A DNA stretch of 64,000 nucleotides, taken from positions 162,001 through 226,000 of the forward strand of contig CAJNDS010002379.1 of assembly GCA_905221605.1 (NCBI GenBank), given 5' to 3'. The translations under genes were made by a program, and so were the position numbers. The notes below the pieces were generated by a model. That model did no database searches. It was given only the letters and a program-made list of their open reading frames with translations, and was not told where the DNA came from. Shown here piece by piece: positions 42,977 through 53,569 of the stretch; within the stretch, counting starts at the first letter, position 1; every line of letters begins with the position of its first letter. The DNA is from Symbiodinium natans (Eukaryota; Sar; Dinophyceae; Suessiales; Symbiodiniaceae).

Positions 42977-43378
42977 GCCTTCCATCAGCAAGCAGAAGAA
43001 CCTACACTTGTCCCTTTCCTTGCAACGGAAGAGCCGCGTCATCGAAGTAAGGTGTAGCTTTGGCGCGCGCGCGCGCGCGCGTGCGTGCACCGCTTTGCCG
43101 ATAGAAGACGAAAGAAGTATCGAACGGAAGCTCCCACATTGAGACTGCGAGCCACGGCCCTTGTAGAAGGCTATGAGCTCTCCGCCCTTCCACAACAGAG
43201 GCTCAGCGATGAAGCACGCCATCTTCATGACAACCGGAAAGAAGGTTCGTGCAAGATGTGGAGCAAAGCGCTTCAGGACAGCTGGGGGAACAGCATCCAA
43301 ACCGAACGCACTTCCGGCCTTAACAGACCTGAACCGATATTCAAGCTCTCTGAGAGGTCCTTCGCGCCGAGAAGGGTG
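42977..43378 (-). pseudogene. Non-LTR (LINE) reverse transcriptase fragment
   Basis: Minus-strand frame with three hallmarks of the fingers/palm part of LINE reverse transcriptase: a GLDAVPPAVLK block (family pattern GxDgvppevlK), then LLWKGGELIAFYKGRG (pattern of the basic YKGKG finger motif), then CGSFRSILLSSSIGKAVH (pattern YRsIsLls.iGK). The catalytic YADD block and everything downstream are missing. After the third motif a GC dinucleotide tract (about 43062-43089) is translated as an Ala-Arg repeat and the similarity ends. Telomere-like arrays abut both sides (42840-42960 and 43395-43540), so this is a truncated remnant, not a working element. Confidence 0.75.
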
Positions 43379-43722
43379 CCTTACGGCCCTTACTGAGACC
43401 TGAACCCGAAACCCTAACCCCAAACCCGAAACCCTAAACCACATATACTGTTTACACCCTCAACTCTAAACCCGAAACCCTGAACCCGAAACCCATAAAC
43501 CCAAAACCCTAAACCCTAAACCCCAAACCCGAAACCCTAAACCTTCAAGTAGGCTTTAGGGCGATGCGTGGTCGCCGAGGTAGCAACCCCTGCGACCCGA
43601 CGCGCGCGAGCGCTCGCGCGCGGCGCGCCTCGTGCTGGTTGGAGAGCAGCCAGTAGACGCAGCACAGGGAACCTCGCTCACACTGTGGGGGGTTTGAGGG
43701 CTCCGAGTTTCAGGGTTTCAGG

Positions 43723-43935
43723 GTCTAGGGTTTAGGGCTTTGGGTTTAGGGTCTAGGGTTTAGGGTTTTAGGGTTTTGGGGTCTAGGGTTTAGGGCTTTG
43801 GGTTTAGGGTCTAGGGTCTAGGGTTCAGGGTTTTAGGGTTTTGGGGTCTAGGGTTTAGGGTTTAGGGCTTTGGGTTTAGGGTCTAGGGTTTAGGGTTTTA
43901 GGGTTTTAGGGTCTAGGGTTTAGGGCTTAGGGTAT
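43723..43935. repeat. Higher-order telomere-like repeat, period ~60-65 bp
   Basis: The series CTAGGG, TTTAGGG, CTTTGGG, TTTAGGG, TCTAGGG, TTTAGGG, TTTTAGGG, TTTTGGGGT recurs three times in the same order. Confidence 0.8.
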
Positions 43936-44095
43936 CGAAGCCTGTCTCGACCTGAGTTTCCTGGGCTTTGGGAAGGTGGGGCATCCTGGCTCCCTGAAAC
44001 TTCCTAAACCCTAAACCCTAAACCCTAAACCCTAAACCCTAAACCCTAAACCCTAAACCCTAAACCCTAAACCCTAAACCCTAAACATCCGACAG

Positions 44096-44141
44096 CTCTG
44101 AAGAGGAGATCGAAAGCCCTATGAAGAAGCTGTCACTTCGG
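44096..44141 (+). CDS. Acidic micro-exon
   Basis: Acceptor ACATCCGACAG, then SEEEIESPMKKLSLR, then TTCGG/GTTCCG. Directly follows a CCCTAAA array (44005-44086). Resembles a phosphorylation-type acidic linker; no family. Confidence 0.4.
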
Positions 44142-44290
44142 GTTCCGGGCTCAGGGTTCAGGGCTTTAAAGTTTAGGGGCTGGTGCTTGGGGTTTAGGGC
44201 TTTAGGGCCAAGAACCCTACTGCTAAAATTAAACCCTAAACCCTAAACCCTAAACCCTAAACCCTAAACCCTAAACCCTAAACCCTGGAG

Positions 44291-44395
44291 CCCGTCTTCT
44301 TGCCATGGCACAGACGGTTTGGTTGCCGAGGTTGGTGTTGCTGGGGCCGAAGTACCTTGGCTGGGGCTTTGGAGTTGTGCTATGGGGGCGTTCAG
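44291..44395 (+). CDS. Hydrophobic exon-like island
   Basis: Acceptor CCCTGGAG, then LLAMAQTVWLPRLVLLGPKY and LGWGFGVVLWGRS, then GTTCAG/GTGTAGGG. One membrane-segment-like stretch. CCCTAAA array on the left (44232-44286), TTTAGGG array on the right (44398-44455). Confidence 0.4.
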
Positions 44396-45049
44396 GTGTA
44401 GGGTTTAGGGTTAGGGGTTTAGGGGTTTAGGGTTTAGGTTTAGGGTTTAGGGTTTACAGAACACTGCACGGGACAATGATAATTGCTACCATCCCTCCCC
44501 CGCCCCCCACCCCCCTTTTCAACCATGCCGCCAAAATCAAGGTTCTGATATTAGGGTTTAGGGTTTAGGGTTTAGGGTTTAGGGGAGATTGCATATTAAA
44601 TCTGAAACTGATCCCCAGTTTTGGAAGAGGTAGGGTTCGGGCTTCAGCCTTGGTGGTAATTTCGGGTTGGGGGGAACTTCGGCCTCCAAAACGTAAACCT
44701 TACACCACTCTACATGCTGACCAGACACACCTTGGCCGAACCTAACCTCTCACCCCGACGGTTTAGGGTTTAGGGTTTAGGGTTTAGGGTTTAGGGTTAA
44801 CAATGTAAACCTCCAACCCAAAACCCCTAAACCCGAATATTGCACCTCCCCCACTCCTGGTTGTACTGCCTTCCAACCATAGCAAGGGAAAACACCGAAT
44901 GTTCGGAGGTGGGGGGGGGGGGGGGGGGGGGGGCGGTTAACTTAGGAGGAGCGGGACTTGCCCGTTTAGGGTTTAGGGTTTAGGGTTTAGGGTTTGGGGT
45001 TTGGGGTTTGGGGTTTGGGGTTTGGGGTTTAGGGTTTAGGCCTACACCC

Positions 45050-45134
45050 TAGAAGCCGCCCCCCGGAAGCTCAAAAGAATGGACGTCCAAGTGCGCCATC
45101 TCCGGGTAGATGTGGGCGATGCGTTCCTTACAGC
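45050..45134 (-). CDS. Exon-like island
   Basis: Minus strand frame CKERIAHIYPEMAHLDVHSF then ELPGGGF to a TAG stop at about 45050, reading like a protein C-terminus. The plus strand is also open here (MDVQVRHLRVDVGDAF), so strand is not secure. Confidence 0.3.
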
Positions 45135-46171
45135 TGAGGGTTTAGGGTCTAGGGTTTTGGGTTTAGGGCACAAACTTGGCTGCAGGTTGGTACCTGCTGA
45201 GGAAACTCTGAAAGAACCCAATAAGCCCAAAATGGCTAAGGATCCGCTGCTGCAGCAGAGGAAACACGGAGCAAAAGCGAGAAGGGACCGAAGTTTCAGC
45301 ATTCAGCCTAGCCCCCCGTTCCCGTTAAAAACAAAAAAACACAAGCCTAAACCCAAAACCACGAAAGACCCTGAACCGCTACATCCCCCCAATCCGACGC
45401 AGCAGCCCAAACCCATACTGCCCCAAACAGCCGAAAAAGCAAAAGATCAGCAGCAACTAATGCGGAGCCTGGGTGACTCTCTCTCTCTCTCTCAACAGTA
45501 CACTTCCTAGACTGCAATCTGTGTACCGTACCCATTCAGAACAGGTAGGCCCCATTGAACCTAAAAGCTGCTTTCTACACAACCCTAAACTAAACCCTTG
45601 GCCCTACAAACCCTAAGACCCAAACAATTCCAAACACCTAAACACTAAACCCTAGACCCTAGACCCTAAACCCTAAACCCTACATCTCAAACCCGAAACC
45701 CTAAACCCTAAACCCTGAACTAAACCTACATTTTCCAAACATCCTGCTCCTAAAAAATCCAGATGTAACCTCGGCGGGAGGCCCGGAATTCGCGTTCCGC
45801 AAGTTTGTGGTCACCTGGGTACGTGGGTTTTGGGTTTTGGGGGTCTAGGGTTTAGGGTTTAGGGTTTAGGGTTCAGGGTTGGGTTTTGGGGGTGTAGCAA
45901 TTTAGAGTTTAGTAGGGCTTAGGCTATCTCCTGACCGACCCTGAACAAAGTGAAGCATACCCACCACTTAAGGCAAGCTTTATCGGTAGGTAGGGTCGTG
46001 GGTTTGAGGCTAATTTAGATTTGCAGGGTTCAGGGCCGGGGTTGGGGCTTGGGGGGCTTGGGGTCCATATCCTTGATCAGCCCTAAACCCAAAACCCTAA
46101 ACCCTAAACCCTAAACCCTAAACCCTAAACCCTAAACCCTAAACCAGTTCAGGGAAGGGGTTTCAGCACAG

Positions 46172-46202
46172 TGCTTGTTGTGGACTTCGTTTCCGGCTTC
46201 AG
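46172..46202 (+). CDS. Possible 31-nt micro-exon
   Basis: Acceptor TTTCAGCACAG and donor GGCTTCAG/GTAATC, both near consensus, enclose a frame reading LVVDFVSGF. CCCTAAA array left, TTTAGGG array right (46263-46384). Confidence 0.3.
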
Positions 46203-46262
46203 GTAATCGAGCTTGAATATTTAGGGTTGGGCTTTACGGGCTGGCAGCTCCGGCGGTTAAGT

Positions 46263-46386
46263 TTTAGGGTTTAGGGTTTAGGGTTTAGGGTTTAGGGTTT
46301 AGGGTTTAGGGTTTAGGGTTTAGGGTTTAGGGTTTAGGGTTTAGGGTTTAGGGTTTACGGTTTAGGGTTTAGGGTTTAGGGTTTAG
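46263..46386. repeat. TTTAGGG array
   Basis: Seventeen units, one TTTACGG. Confidence 0.9.
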
Positions 46387-46632
46387 GATAAGGTAAAAAA
46401 CGGAGTCAGGGCCTACTCTGGGTCCTAGTGGTTCATGGGCAGCAAGCTCAGGACTTGTAGAACTACTTGCAAGCCCTTTTGACTTATTAGCTAGGGTTAG
46501 GAAGGTGGGTCATGGGGGAGTCTGAGAGGGCTTCTAGGGGATACTTAGTTGCTAAGCTCAGAATAAGCCCCCCAAAAAGATGTACACTTTCAGTTCTACA
46601 GGGGATGATAATATCCCAAAAAGTATAAGGCT

Positions 46633-46741
46633 AGACCCAAGAGTAACCTGGGAACAAAAAGGGTGCCCCTTTTTGGTTTCAAGGGGCTCATAAGGGAACC
46701 TAAACCCTAAACAAAAAAAGAATAAGGGCCTACTCTGGGTC
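46633..46741. mobile_element. Family B copy
   Basis: GACCCAAGAGTAACCTGGGA ... AAGGGCCTACTCTGGGTC. A detached right end (TCAGGGCCTACTCTGGGTCC) lies at 46405-46424. Confidence 0.7.
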
Positions 46742-46749
46742 AGCCCTGA

Positions 46750-46840
46750 ACCCTAAACCCTAAACCCTAAACCCTAAACCCTAAACCCTAAACCCTAAAC
46801 CCTAAACCCTAAACCCTAAACCCTAAACCCTAAACCCTGA
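46750..46840. repeat. CCCTAAA array adjoining a family B element
   Basis: Thirteen units, immediately right of the element at 46633-46741. Confidence 0.9.
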
Positions 46841-47089
46841 ATCCAAAAGAAAGGGATCAAGTCATTCAGCTTCTAGGATATACTAAGCAGACTTGCTAAG
46901 TCAAAAGAGCATCCAACCCGATCACCCCAACTAGAAGGGACTTTGGATTCAAGGCGTAGATCCGAAACCCAAACCCGGCAAAGCCCCAGTAGCCCTAAAC
47001 CCTAAACCCTAAACCCCAAACCCTAAACCCTAAACCCGAAACTCTAAACTCTAAACCCCAGACCCTAAACAAGCTGGATCTTGGCGCAG

Positions 47090-47167
47090 CCCAGCGTCGG
47101 AGATCCAAGCAAAGCTCAAAAGCGCTCTTCTTGAGCTTCTCGAGTACTTGCTCGTTGGTGACCTCGG
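47090..47167 (+). CDS. Exon-like island between inverted telomeric arrays
   Basis: Acceptor GATCTTGGCGCAG, then PASEIQAKLKSALLELLEYL and LVGDL, then CTCGG/GTTTTAGGG. A strong Leu-rich helix. The minus strand is also open. The next 596 bp start with TTTAGGG units and end with CCCTAAA units before another island (47764). Confidence 0.4.
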
Positions 47168-47351
47168 GTTTTAGGGTTTAGGGTTTAGGGCTAGGGTTTA
47201 GGGTTTAGGGCTTAGGGTTTAGGGATGAGGGTTTGTCTTTATGTGTTTGTTTGGGGGTGGGGGGGGAGAAGGAGCTGCCAAAAAATGACGTTCTACGGAC
47301 TCTATAAGGTTGCAGGGACGAGGGCACATAGACCTGCAAATATTTCTCCCA

Positions 47352-47708
47352 AAGGTTTAGGGTTTAGGTTAAGGGTTTAGGGTTTAGGGTTTAGGGTTTA
47401 GGGTTTAGGGTTTAGGGTTTAGGGTTTAGGGTTTAGGGTTTAGGGTTTAGGGTTTAGGGTTTAGGGTTTGGGCCTAGGGCCCCCTAAGCCTGTCCCAGGG
47501 GCTGGACGGCTCGAGCCCGAGCCTCTCTAACCCCCCCTAGTCAAGTAAACCCGAAGCCCGAAACCTGAAACCCTAAACCCTAAACCCTAAAGCCTAAACC
47601 CTAAACCCTAAACCCTAAACCCTAAACCCTAAACCCTAGCCCTAAACCCTAAACCCTAAACCCTAAACCCTAAACCCTAAACCCTAAACCCTAAACCCTA
47701 AACCCTAA
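47352..47708. repeat. TTTAGGG array, 100-bp spacer, CCCTAAA array
   Basis: G-rich block 47354-47468, spacer, C-rich block 47565-47708. This is the G-to-C order expected inside an intron bounded by telomeric ends. Confidence 0.85.
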
Positions 47709-47763
47709 GCTTCAAATCCCCAAACCCTAGACCCTAAAACCTTTCGGGCTACTACTCCCCAAG

Positions 47764-47858
47764 GCCGTGGGCATCCAAGCTGCCGGGATCCAAACTTTGG
47801 GGATCACCGTGGCCTCCAGGGCTGTCGGCGTGGTGCGCTTCCTCGTCTTTATGGCTTG
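47764..47858 (+). CDS. Exon-like island
   Basis: After CTACTCCCCAAG the frame reads AVGIQAAGIQTLGITVASRA and VGVVRFLVFMA to a stop at 47856; a donor GAAG/GTTTGTGG in another phase is possible, so frame is not settled. Hydrophobic, membrane-like. Confidence 0.35.
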
Positions 47859-48350
47859 AAGGTTTGTGGGGTTTAGGGTTTAGGGTTTAGGGTTTAGGGC
47901 TTAGGGTTTAGGGTTTAGGGTAAAGGGTTTAGGGAAGCCTTGAACCCTGAACTCTGAACCCAAAACCCTAAACCCCAAACGCTAACCCAAAACCCTAAAC
48001 AGCACTGGGCACCTCTGCAATGTAAATGTCTGCGAGCAGGAGACACCTAAACCCTGAAACCTCAAACCCTAAACCATGGGTTTTGGGTTTAGGATTTAGG
48101 GTAGTTTAGGAACCTAAACCCTGAAAATTAAATCCAAACCTGGATCCTTGTGAGTACTAGGACCCCATGGTTAAGGGGGGGGCTATATCAGGGTCTAGGG
48201 ATTGTTGTCCGTTTCGGTCGGGTCAAAGGTTTCGCAGAAACGCAAGCCGAGCAAGACTTTGCCTTCTTCACGGCCCTGCACCCTAAACCCAAACCCTAAA
48301 CCCTAAACCCGAAACCCTAAACCCTAAACCCTAAGACCAAATTTCTGCAG

Positions 48351-48490
48351 GCCGGGAAAGCAACCCGCGGGTTGCAGCGCCACCAAGGGATCTGGGTGCT
48401 CGTGCGGGATCAACCGGTCTTTGACATTCCACGGCCTCGAAGGCATGGCAGCCTGGAGTCCGGCAAACCCAAAGCGCGCTGCAAAATGCG
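48351..48490 (+). CDS. Exon-like island
   Basis: Textbook acceptor CCAAATTTCTGCAG and a telomere-supplied donor AATGCG/GTTTAGGG. Reads GKATRGLQRHQGIWVLVRDQ and PVFDIPRPRRHGSLESGKPK. The reverse frame (WNVKDRLIPHEHPDP) is also plausible, so strand rests on the splice borders. Confidence 0.4.
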
Positions 48491-48800
48491 GTTTAGGGTT
48501 CAGGGTTCAGGGTTCAGGGTTCAGGGTTTAGGGTTTAGGGTTCAGGGTTCAGGGTTTAGGGTTTAGGGTTTAGGGTTTAGGGTTTAGGGTTTAGGTCAGG
48601 GTGCGGCTCAGCACGGACAGCCACGATTGCCTGCATTGCTCGCCTGGGGGGGGCTTATGGGCTGACGGTCAGGGGGTGCGGAGCTTCCCGACCCCCACCC
48701 CCACCCCCACGACAAAGACACCCCACAAATATGGACCACCAGAGAAAAACCTAGAAAGAAAAGGTTGCTTCCCTAAACCCTAAACCCAAAACCCAAAACC

Positions 48801-49450
48801 CTAAACCCGAAGCCCTAAACCCGAAACCCTGAACCCTAACCACAACTGTGAAACCTTCAACCCTAAGTGCAAGTTCATAAGTGTAAGTTCATGAGGGGAA
48901 CCGGGCCCCGTTACAAGAAATCGGACCCCTCTGGGGTGAAGGATCAAAAAAATATATAAGCATCAAAAAAAACAACCCCAAGGGATCAAAAAAAACAAAT
49001 AAGCACCAAAAAAAAACACCCATTTTCCTCTTGGAATATAGCGGGGGGGGGGGGGGGGTGGGGGGTTGGGGGGGGGGGCAGCCCCCCCCCCCCCCCCATT
49101 TGCAAACACAATGCTCGCACGATGGGTAGTAGTGGGTGGTGGTAGTGGTTGGAAAACCTTCTATTTTCTCGATCTTTTAATCGGAAAACCTCTATTTCTT
49201 CATATTCCCACAAGAAAACCTCTATTTTCTTCACGTTTTCATAGGAAACCTATCATCTCTATGTTTCCATCGGAAAACCTCTATTTCCATATATTTAAGA
49301 AAAACTTACACTTTTTAGTGTCCCCATGGCGTCTCCCTAAACCCTAAACCCTAAACCCGAAGCCCTAAACCCGAAACCCTGAACCCTAACCACAACTGTG
49401 AAACCCTCAACCCTAAGTGCAAGTTCATAACAAGAAATCGGACCCGTCTG
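48801..49450. repeat. 80-bp direct duplication bracketing tandem repeats
   Basis: 48801-48880 and 49351-49430 are identical except for one base (CCTTCAA/CCCTCAA). Between them: (ATCAAAAAAAA..AAGCACC)-type A-rich repeats 48944-49020, poly-G/poly-C 49042-49097, and five ~31-bp units of GGAAAACCTCTATTTTCTTC at 49151-49303. Confidence 0.8.
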
Positions 49451-49852
49451 TGGGTCCTAAGAGTTAAGTCATAAGCTCACCTTGGGACCAGGGTTTAGGG
49501 TTTAGGGTTTAGGGTTTGGGGTTTAAGGTTTAGGGTTTGTTCGCCCTATGATCTTGAGGCAAGCGGCAACTCGAATGGCACGTCCTCAGCGTCTTCTTGC
49601 GGTTGAGGCTTCAACCCAAAACCGTAAAATCTAAACCCTAAACTTCGGGTTTATGGGCATGGCTTTCTTTTCTGTAAGCAGTTGCGCGTACAGCCGTCGA
49701 GGTTGAACATTTCTTGACCCTTAATCGCGAAACTGGCAACCTCCAACAGACATGCGCGTTGTCAGCCTTGACTTAAATCCTTTGTCTCGCACAAAAGCAC
49801 ACATACATGCTTTGAAACCCAAAAAACTTAAAGCCTAAACCCTAAACCCTAA

Positions 49853-50062
49853 ATGATCGGGCCGACCTTGATGTTTATGAAGCGAGGGCCATCAAGCTTA
49901 GCAAGATCCACCGTGAAAATGAACGTCTTGGGGTTTAGGGGTTTTGGGTTTAGGCGACTCGCCTTGGGCATGTAACGCGTGCTCGCGGGCTGCCTTTGAC
50001 ACAAGCTGACCACATGAGGCTTCAGAAGCCGTGTTCCAGCTCGAGAGCAGCTTGGTCCATTC
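49853..50062 (-). CDS. Two minus-strand coding blocks split by a 24-bp telomere-like tract
   Basis: 49955-50062 reads WTKLLSSWNTASEASCGQLV and SKAAREHALHAQGES; 49853-49928 reads KTFIFTVDLAKLDGPRFINI and KVGPII, in a different frame. Between them are only about 25 bp of CCTAAACCC-like sequence. Either a very short intron or a telomeric insertion that shifted the frame. The second block is among the most protein-like in the window. A family-B element starts at 50071. Confidence 0.4.
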
Positions 50063-50070
50063 CTATACGA

Positions 50071-50175
50071 GACCCAGGAGTAACCTAGGAAGAACAAGGG
50101 CGCACCTTTTCGGTTTAAAGGAGCTGATAAGGGAACCTCAGCCTTAAAAAAAGGGAATCAGGGCCTACTCTACAT
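50071..50175. mobile_element. Family B copy
   Basis: GACCCAGGAGTAACCTAGGA ... ATCAGGGCCTACTCTACAT; right terminus slightly degraded. First of three family-B copies within 0.8 kb. Confidence 0.65.
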
Positions 50176-50231
50176 ACTAGTATATACTTGCTTTTGGTTC
50201 CGCTCCGGCACAAAACGCGTATTCTTGCTAC

Positions 50232-50325
50232 ATCGAAGCGCGTTGGGTAATTTTGATAAGGAAGTCAACAACCTGCTCCAGGCTGTGCCTGTGAGAAGCA
50301 AGATGCAGGACTTGAGTCTCTCTAA
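50232..50325 (-). CDS. Exon-like segment ending in a stop
   Basis: Minus strand: CTCTAGAG-type acceptor region, then ETQVLHLASHRHSLEQVVDF and LIKITQRASM, then TAG. Reads like a C-terminus; GAGCAG/GTTGTT is a possible internal donor. Abuts a family-F repeat. Confidence 0.35.
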
Positions 50326-50529
50326 ACTTGGAGGTTCAGGGTACTGATAACTCACTTAAAACTGTAGATGCAACCCATTTATAAGCCCCTGAAGTAGCCT
50401 AATGTGGGTCACAAGCGCAGCTAGAATTAGGATACTAAGTACGATGCATCTCCAAGCAGATCTTTCCAAGACTATGCGTGCGCTGCAGGCACTCGATCAC
50501 CTCACGTCGATCTGGGTTCACCATCACTA

Positions 50530-50679
50530 GACCCAAGGGAAACCTGGGAGTAAAGAGGTGCCCTTGTTGGTTCAAAGGGGCTTATAAGGTAACCTGAACC
50601 CTACCTTCAGAACCGAAAACCTACATACTTTTTTGCAGGCTATTGCTGCAGTAAAGGGAAGGGGGGCCTCCTCTGGGTC
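50530..50679. mobile_element. Family B copy, enlarged (150 bp)
   Basis: GACCCAAGGGAAACCTGGGA ... GGGGGGCCTCCTCTGGGTC with about 40 bp of extra interior sequence. Confidence 0.6.
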
Positions 50680-50737
50680 CTAGATGATGACGCGACGACC
50701 GGTTGGACACATCTGGTCGTTTCGCGAAGAGCATCTA

Positions 50738-50845
50738 GACCCTCGGGATACAAAGGGTACCCTTTTTGGGTTTACGGAGATTACAAGGGAACCCCAACCC
50801 GAAACAAAGGAGCAACAAAAACCAAAAAAGGATCTACTCTGGGTC
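50738..50845. mobile_element. Family B copy
   Basis: GACCCTCGGGATACAAAGGG ... AAGGATCTACTCTGGGTC; more diverged left arm. Confidence 0.6.
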
Positions 50846-51118
50846 CTAAGCATCCAGAATTGCGACAGGACCATGGATCACTGCACCGCCAGACCCAATG
50901 CATCAGTAAGGCGCGAAGCCCAACCAGAAAATGGCCACTATTTTGAGATCCCTTTTCAAACGGGGTGCCGCCTTGTAATCGGCACCCAAACAGGGACCAT
51001 AATTTAGGAAGCTACCCAGATGGCAAAGATTTGTCTGGGTTGAAAATTCTGGGATACTCTGGGAGACCACCCGAACCTCTCAAACGCTCGTGACACGCGT
51101 GGTGGATTACCCAAACAG

Positions 51119-51160
51119 AATCCCTATTAAGGACTGTTAGTATAAGGGGGAACATCCCAA
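51119..51160. mobile_element. Family A, right half only
   Basis: AATCCCTATTAAGGACTGTT, then AGTATAAGGGGGAACATCCC. No left arm was found upstream. Confidence 0.55.
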
Positions 51161-51252
51161 ACAGTAATGATGCTCACTGACACACTTGCCGTCTTGTGCT
51201 ATGTGTGGGCTGCGCAAGTGGCATATTGCAGTCACAGTACCCTAAACCCTCA

Positions 51253-51375
51253 ACCCCCCCCCTAAACCCTAAACCCTAAACCCTAAACCCTAAACCCTAA
51301 ACCCTAAACCCTAGACCCTAGACCCTAAACCCTAACCCTAAACCCTAAACCCTAAACCCTAAACCCTAAACCCTA
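51253..51375. repeat. CCCTAAA array
   Basis: About 17 units with two CCCTAGA. Confidence 0.9.
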
Positions 51376-52053
51376 GCAGGCAAAACACATAGAACCGCCC
51401 AAACCTTCACGCCATCTCGCGCAGGGCAACCCCGAACACCAAAACTTCCACCCTCACCCTCAACCCTAAACCCTAAACTCATCCCTAAACCCCATCTGCC
51501 TGATCACCAAACCCCGAAACCCGGAACTGAAAACTAGGTGCCAGGGCGACCTTGTTCAGGGTTTAAGGTTTAGGTTTAGGGCTTAGGGCTTAGGGTTTGA
51601 ACCTCAAACAGCACGACTCCAGACCGTCAACCCCGACTGGGATACAGAAACACGTCTCAGGGCCTACGCGCATAAACCCCTAAACCCTAAACCCGAAACC
51701 CTAAACCCAAAAGCAAAACAAGGTTCATGGGGGGACTCAAGGTCGCGAAGATCAGGACATACATATACATGTATGACCCTAAACCCTAAACCTTAAAGCC
51801 TAAATATTAAACCCCAAACCCTAAACCCTAAAATAAGCTAAACTGATGAGTTTTCGGACGCTCTACGATTTCCTCGAAGATTTAGGCTCCAGGGCACACC
51901 CTGAGGGTGTAGGGTTTGGGGTGTAGGGTTTGAGATTTAGGCCATGACCAAGCCTAGAGAGGGCCTTTGCAAGGGGATGTGGGGTATAACCCTAAACCCT
52001 AAACCATAAACCCTAAACCCTAAACCCTTAACCCTTAACCCTACACCAGAAAC

Positions 52054-52129
52054 CCTCTCCCGCCTGAAACTTGGCGGACCCGACGAAGTCGGAGGCGAAG
52101 GTGGCGAGTTCAGTGAAGTTGACATGAAC
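52054..52129 (-). CDS. Exon-like island
   Basis: Minus strand: acceptor AACCTGAG and donor GAGAGG/GTTTCTGG enclose 76 nt, EVHVNFTELATFASDFVGSA then KFQAGE. Very natural protein composition (aromatics, alternating pattern). Surrounded by telomere-like sequence on both sides. Confidence 0.45.
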
Positions 52130-52265
52130 CTCAGGTTTAGTTGAGTAAGGGTTTGGGGTTTAGGGTGTAGGGGTCTGGCGTTCAGGGTGTTTAGGGTTTA
52201 GGGTATGAGGTTTGGGCTGAGGGCTACGACTTGGCATTGTCTCGTAGGTTTTGAAGGTTTACTTC

Positions 52266-52369
52266 CCTAAACCCTAAACCCTAAACCCTAAACCCTAAAC
52301 CCTAAACCCTAAACCCTAAACCCTAAACCCTAAACCCTAAACCCTAAACCCTAAACCCTAAACCCTAAA
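52266..52369. repeat. CCCTAAA array
   Basis: Fifteen near-perfect units. Confidence 0.9.
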
Positions 52370-52503
52370 AGGATTCTGGGCCCCAGGGATCTTGGCTATA
52401 GGGTCTAGGGTTGAGGGCCTTTGGCCCCCCTCCCCTTCCCCCAACCCTACGTCCTACAGCGCCTCAAGCCCTAGACGCAAGCACTACACCTAAAACTGCA
52501 GTA

Positions 52504-52625
52504 GGGTTTAGGGTTTAAGGTATTTAGGGTATTTAGGGTATTTAGGGTATTTAGGGTATTTAGGGTATTTAGGGTATTTAGGGTATTTAGGGTATTTAGG
52601 GTATTTAGGGTTTAGGGTTTAGGGC
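52504..52625. repeat. TATTTAGGG nonamer array
   Basis: Ten to eleven exact copies of GTATTTAGG, bordered by canonical TTTAGGG units on both sides. Confidence 0.9.
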
Positions 52626-52743
52626 TTCGGGGGGGCCCTCAGGTTCAAGCCTGAAGGTCCGAAAGGCGCTCGACTCATTCCAGGTTTCGCCCTGGACTTG
52701 TTTGGGCTTTATAGTCCAAACTTCAAACAAAAAATCCTACAAA

Positions 52744-52847
52744 ACCCTAACCCTAAACCCTAAACCCTAAACCCTAAACCCTAAACCCTAAACCCTAAAC
52801 CCTAAACCCTAAACCCTAAACCCTAAACCCTAAACCCTAAACCCTAC
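52744..52847. repeat. CCCTAAA array
   Basis: About 15 units. Confidence 0.9.
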
Positions 52848-52855
52848 ACACTCAT

Positions 52856-52960
52856 TCAGGGCTGACAGCTTCTGTGGGCGGGAAGGTATCGGGACAACAT
52901 TCGGCGTGGGAAGCTGATTTGGCTGGCTCTGGCTTAGGCTTGGGCTTGCTTTGAATTGTG
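52856..52960 (-). CDS. Pro/Lys-rich exon-like island with stop
   Basis: Minus strand frame SKPKPKPEPAKSASHAECCP then DTFPPTEAVSPE to a TGA near 52856. It begins near CAATTCAAAG. CCCTAAA array to the left (52744-52847), TTTAGGG to the right (52972-53048). Confidence 0.35.
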
Positions 52961-53192
52961 TTAGGGGTTTAGGGTTTAGGGTTTAGGGTTCAGGGTTTCG
53001 GGTTTAGGGTTTAGGGTTCAGGGTTCAGGGTTTAGGGTTCAGGGTTTACACTGCGGCGTTCAGCAGACCCGCAAACCCTCAACTGCCAGGGACACAAACC
53101 CGAAGGCATGTTCTTCACGTGGGCTGGGGCTAAAGATTCAGAATTTAGGGTTTAGGGTTTAGGGTGGGCTCAGATTGTGGGGGTGTAGAGGG

Positions 53193-53320
53193 TACCTGGA
53201 GGCAAATGGTACTTCCCAGGCCCCTTCTACCTCCACGTATAACCCAATCACAACCTCATGAGGGGCTTACAAGCGAGTTTATAAAGAACAGTCAAAATTG
53301 TTTCAGAAGTACCCTGAACC
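53193..53320. mobile_element. Family F, diverged copy
   Basis: TACCTGGAGGCAAATGGTAC ... CAGAAGTACCCTGAACC, with the shared GAGGGGCTTACAAGCGAGTT interior. Confidence 0.45.
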
Positions 53321-53569
53321 CTAAACCCTAAACCCTAAACCCTAAACCCTAAGCCATGTATCTAAGGCTGGAACCATGGGCCCATAGCATGGCCCCTCAC
53401 CCTTGTTTAAAGGGCCTCAGAGGGATCCGAGGGCCCATATGATGGTTTAGGGTTTAGGGTTTAGGGTTCAGGGTTTAGGGGTATATACATGCACTGTGTG
53501 GGGCTCATGGTGTCAACTGCTGCTGGCCCTGAGCAGCTGTATAAGGGCTATATAAACGCGGACCCAAAT

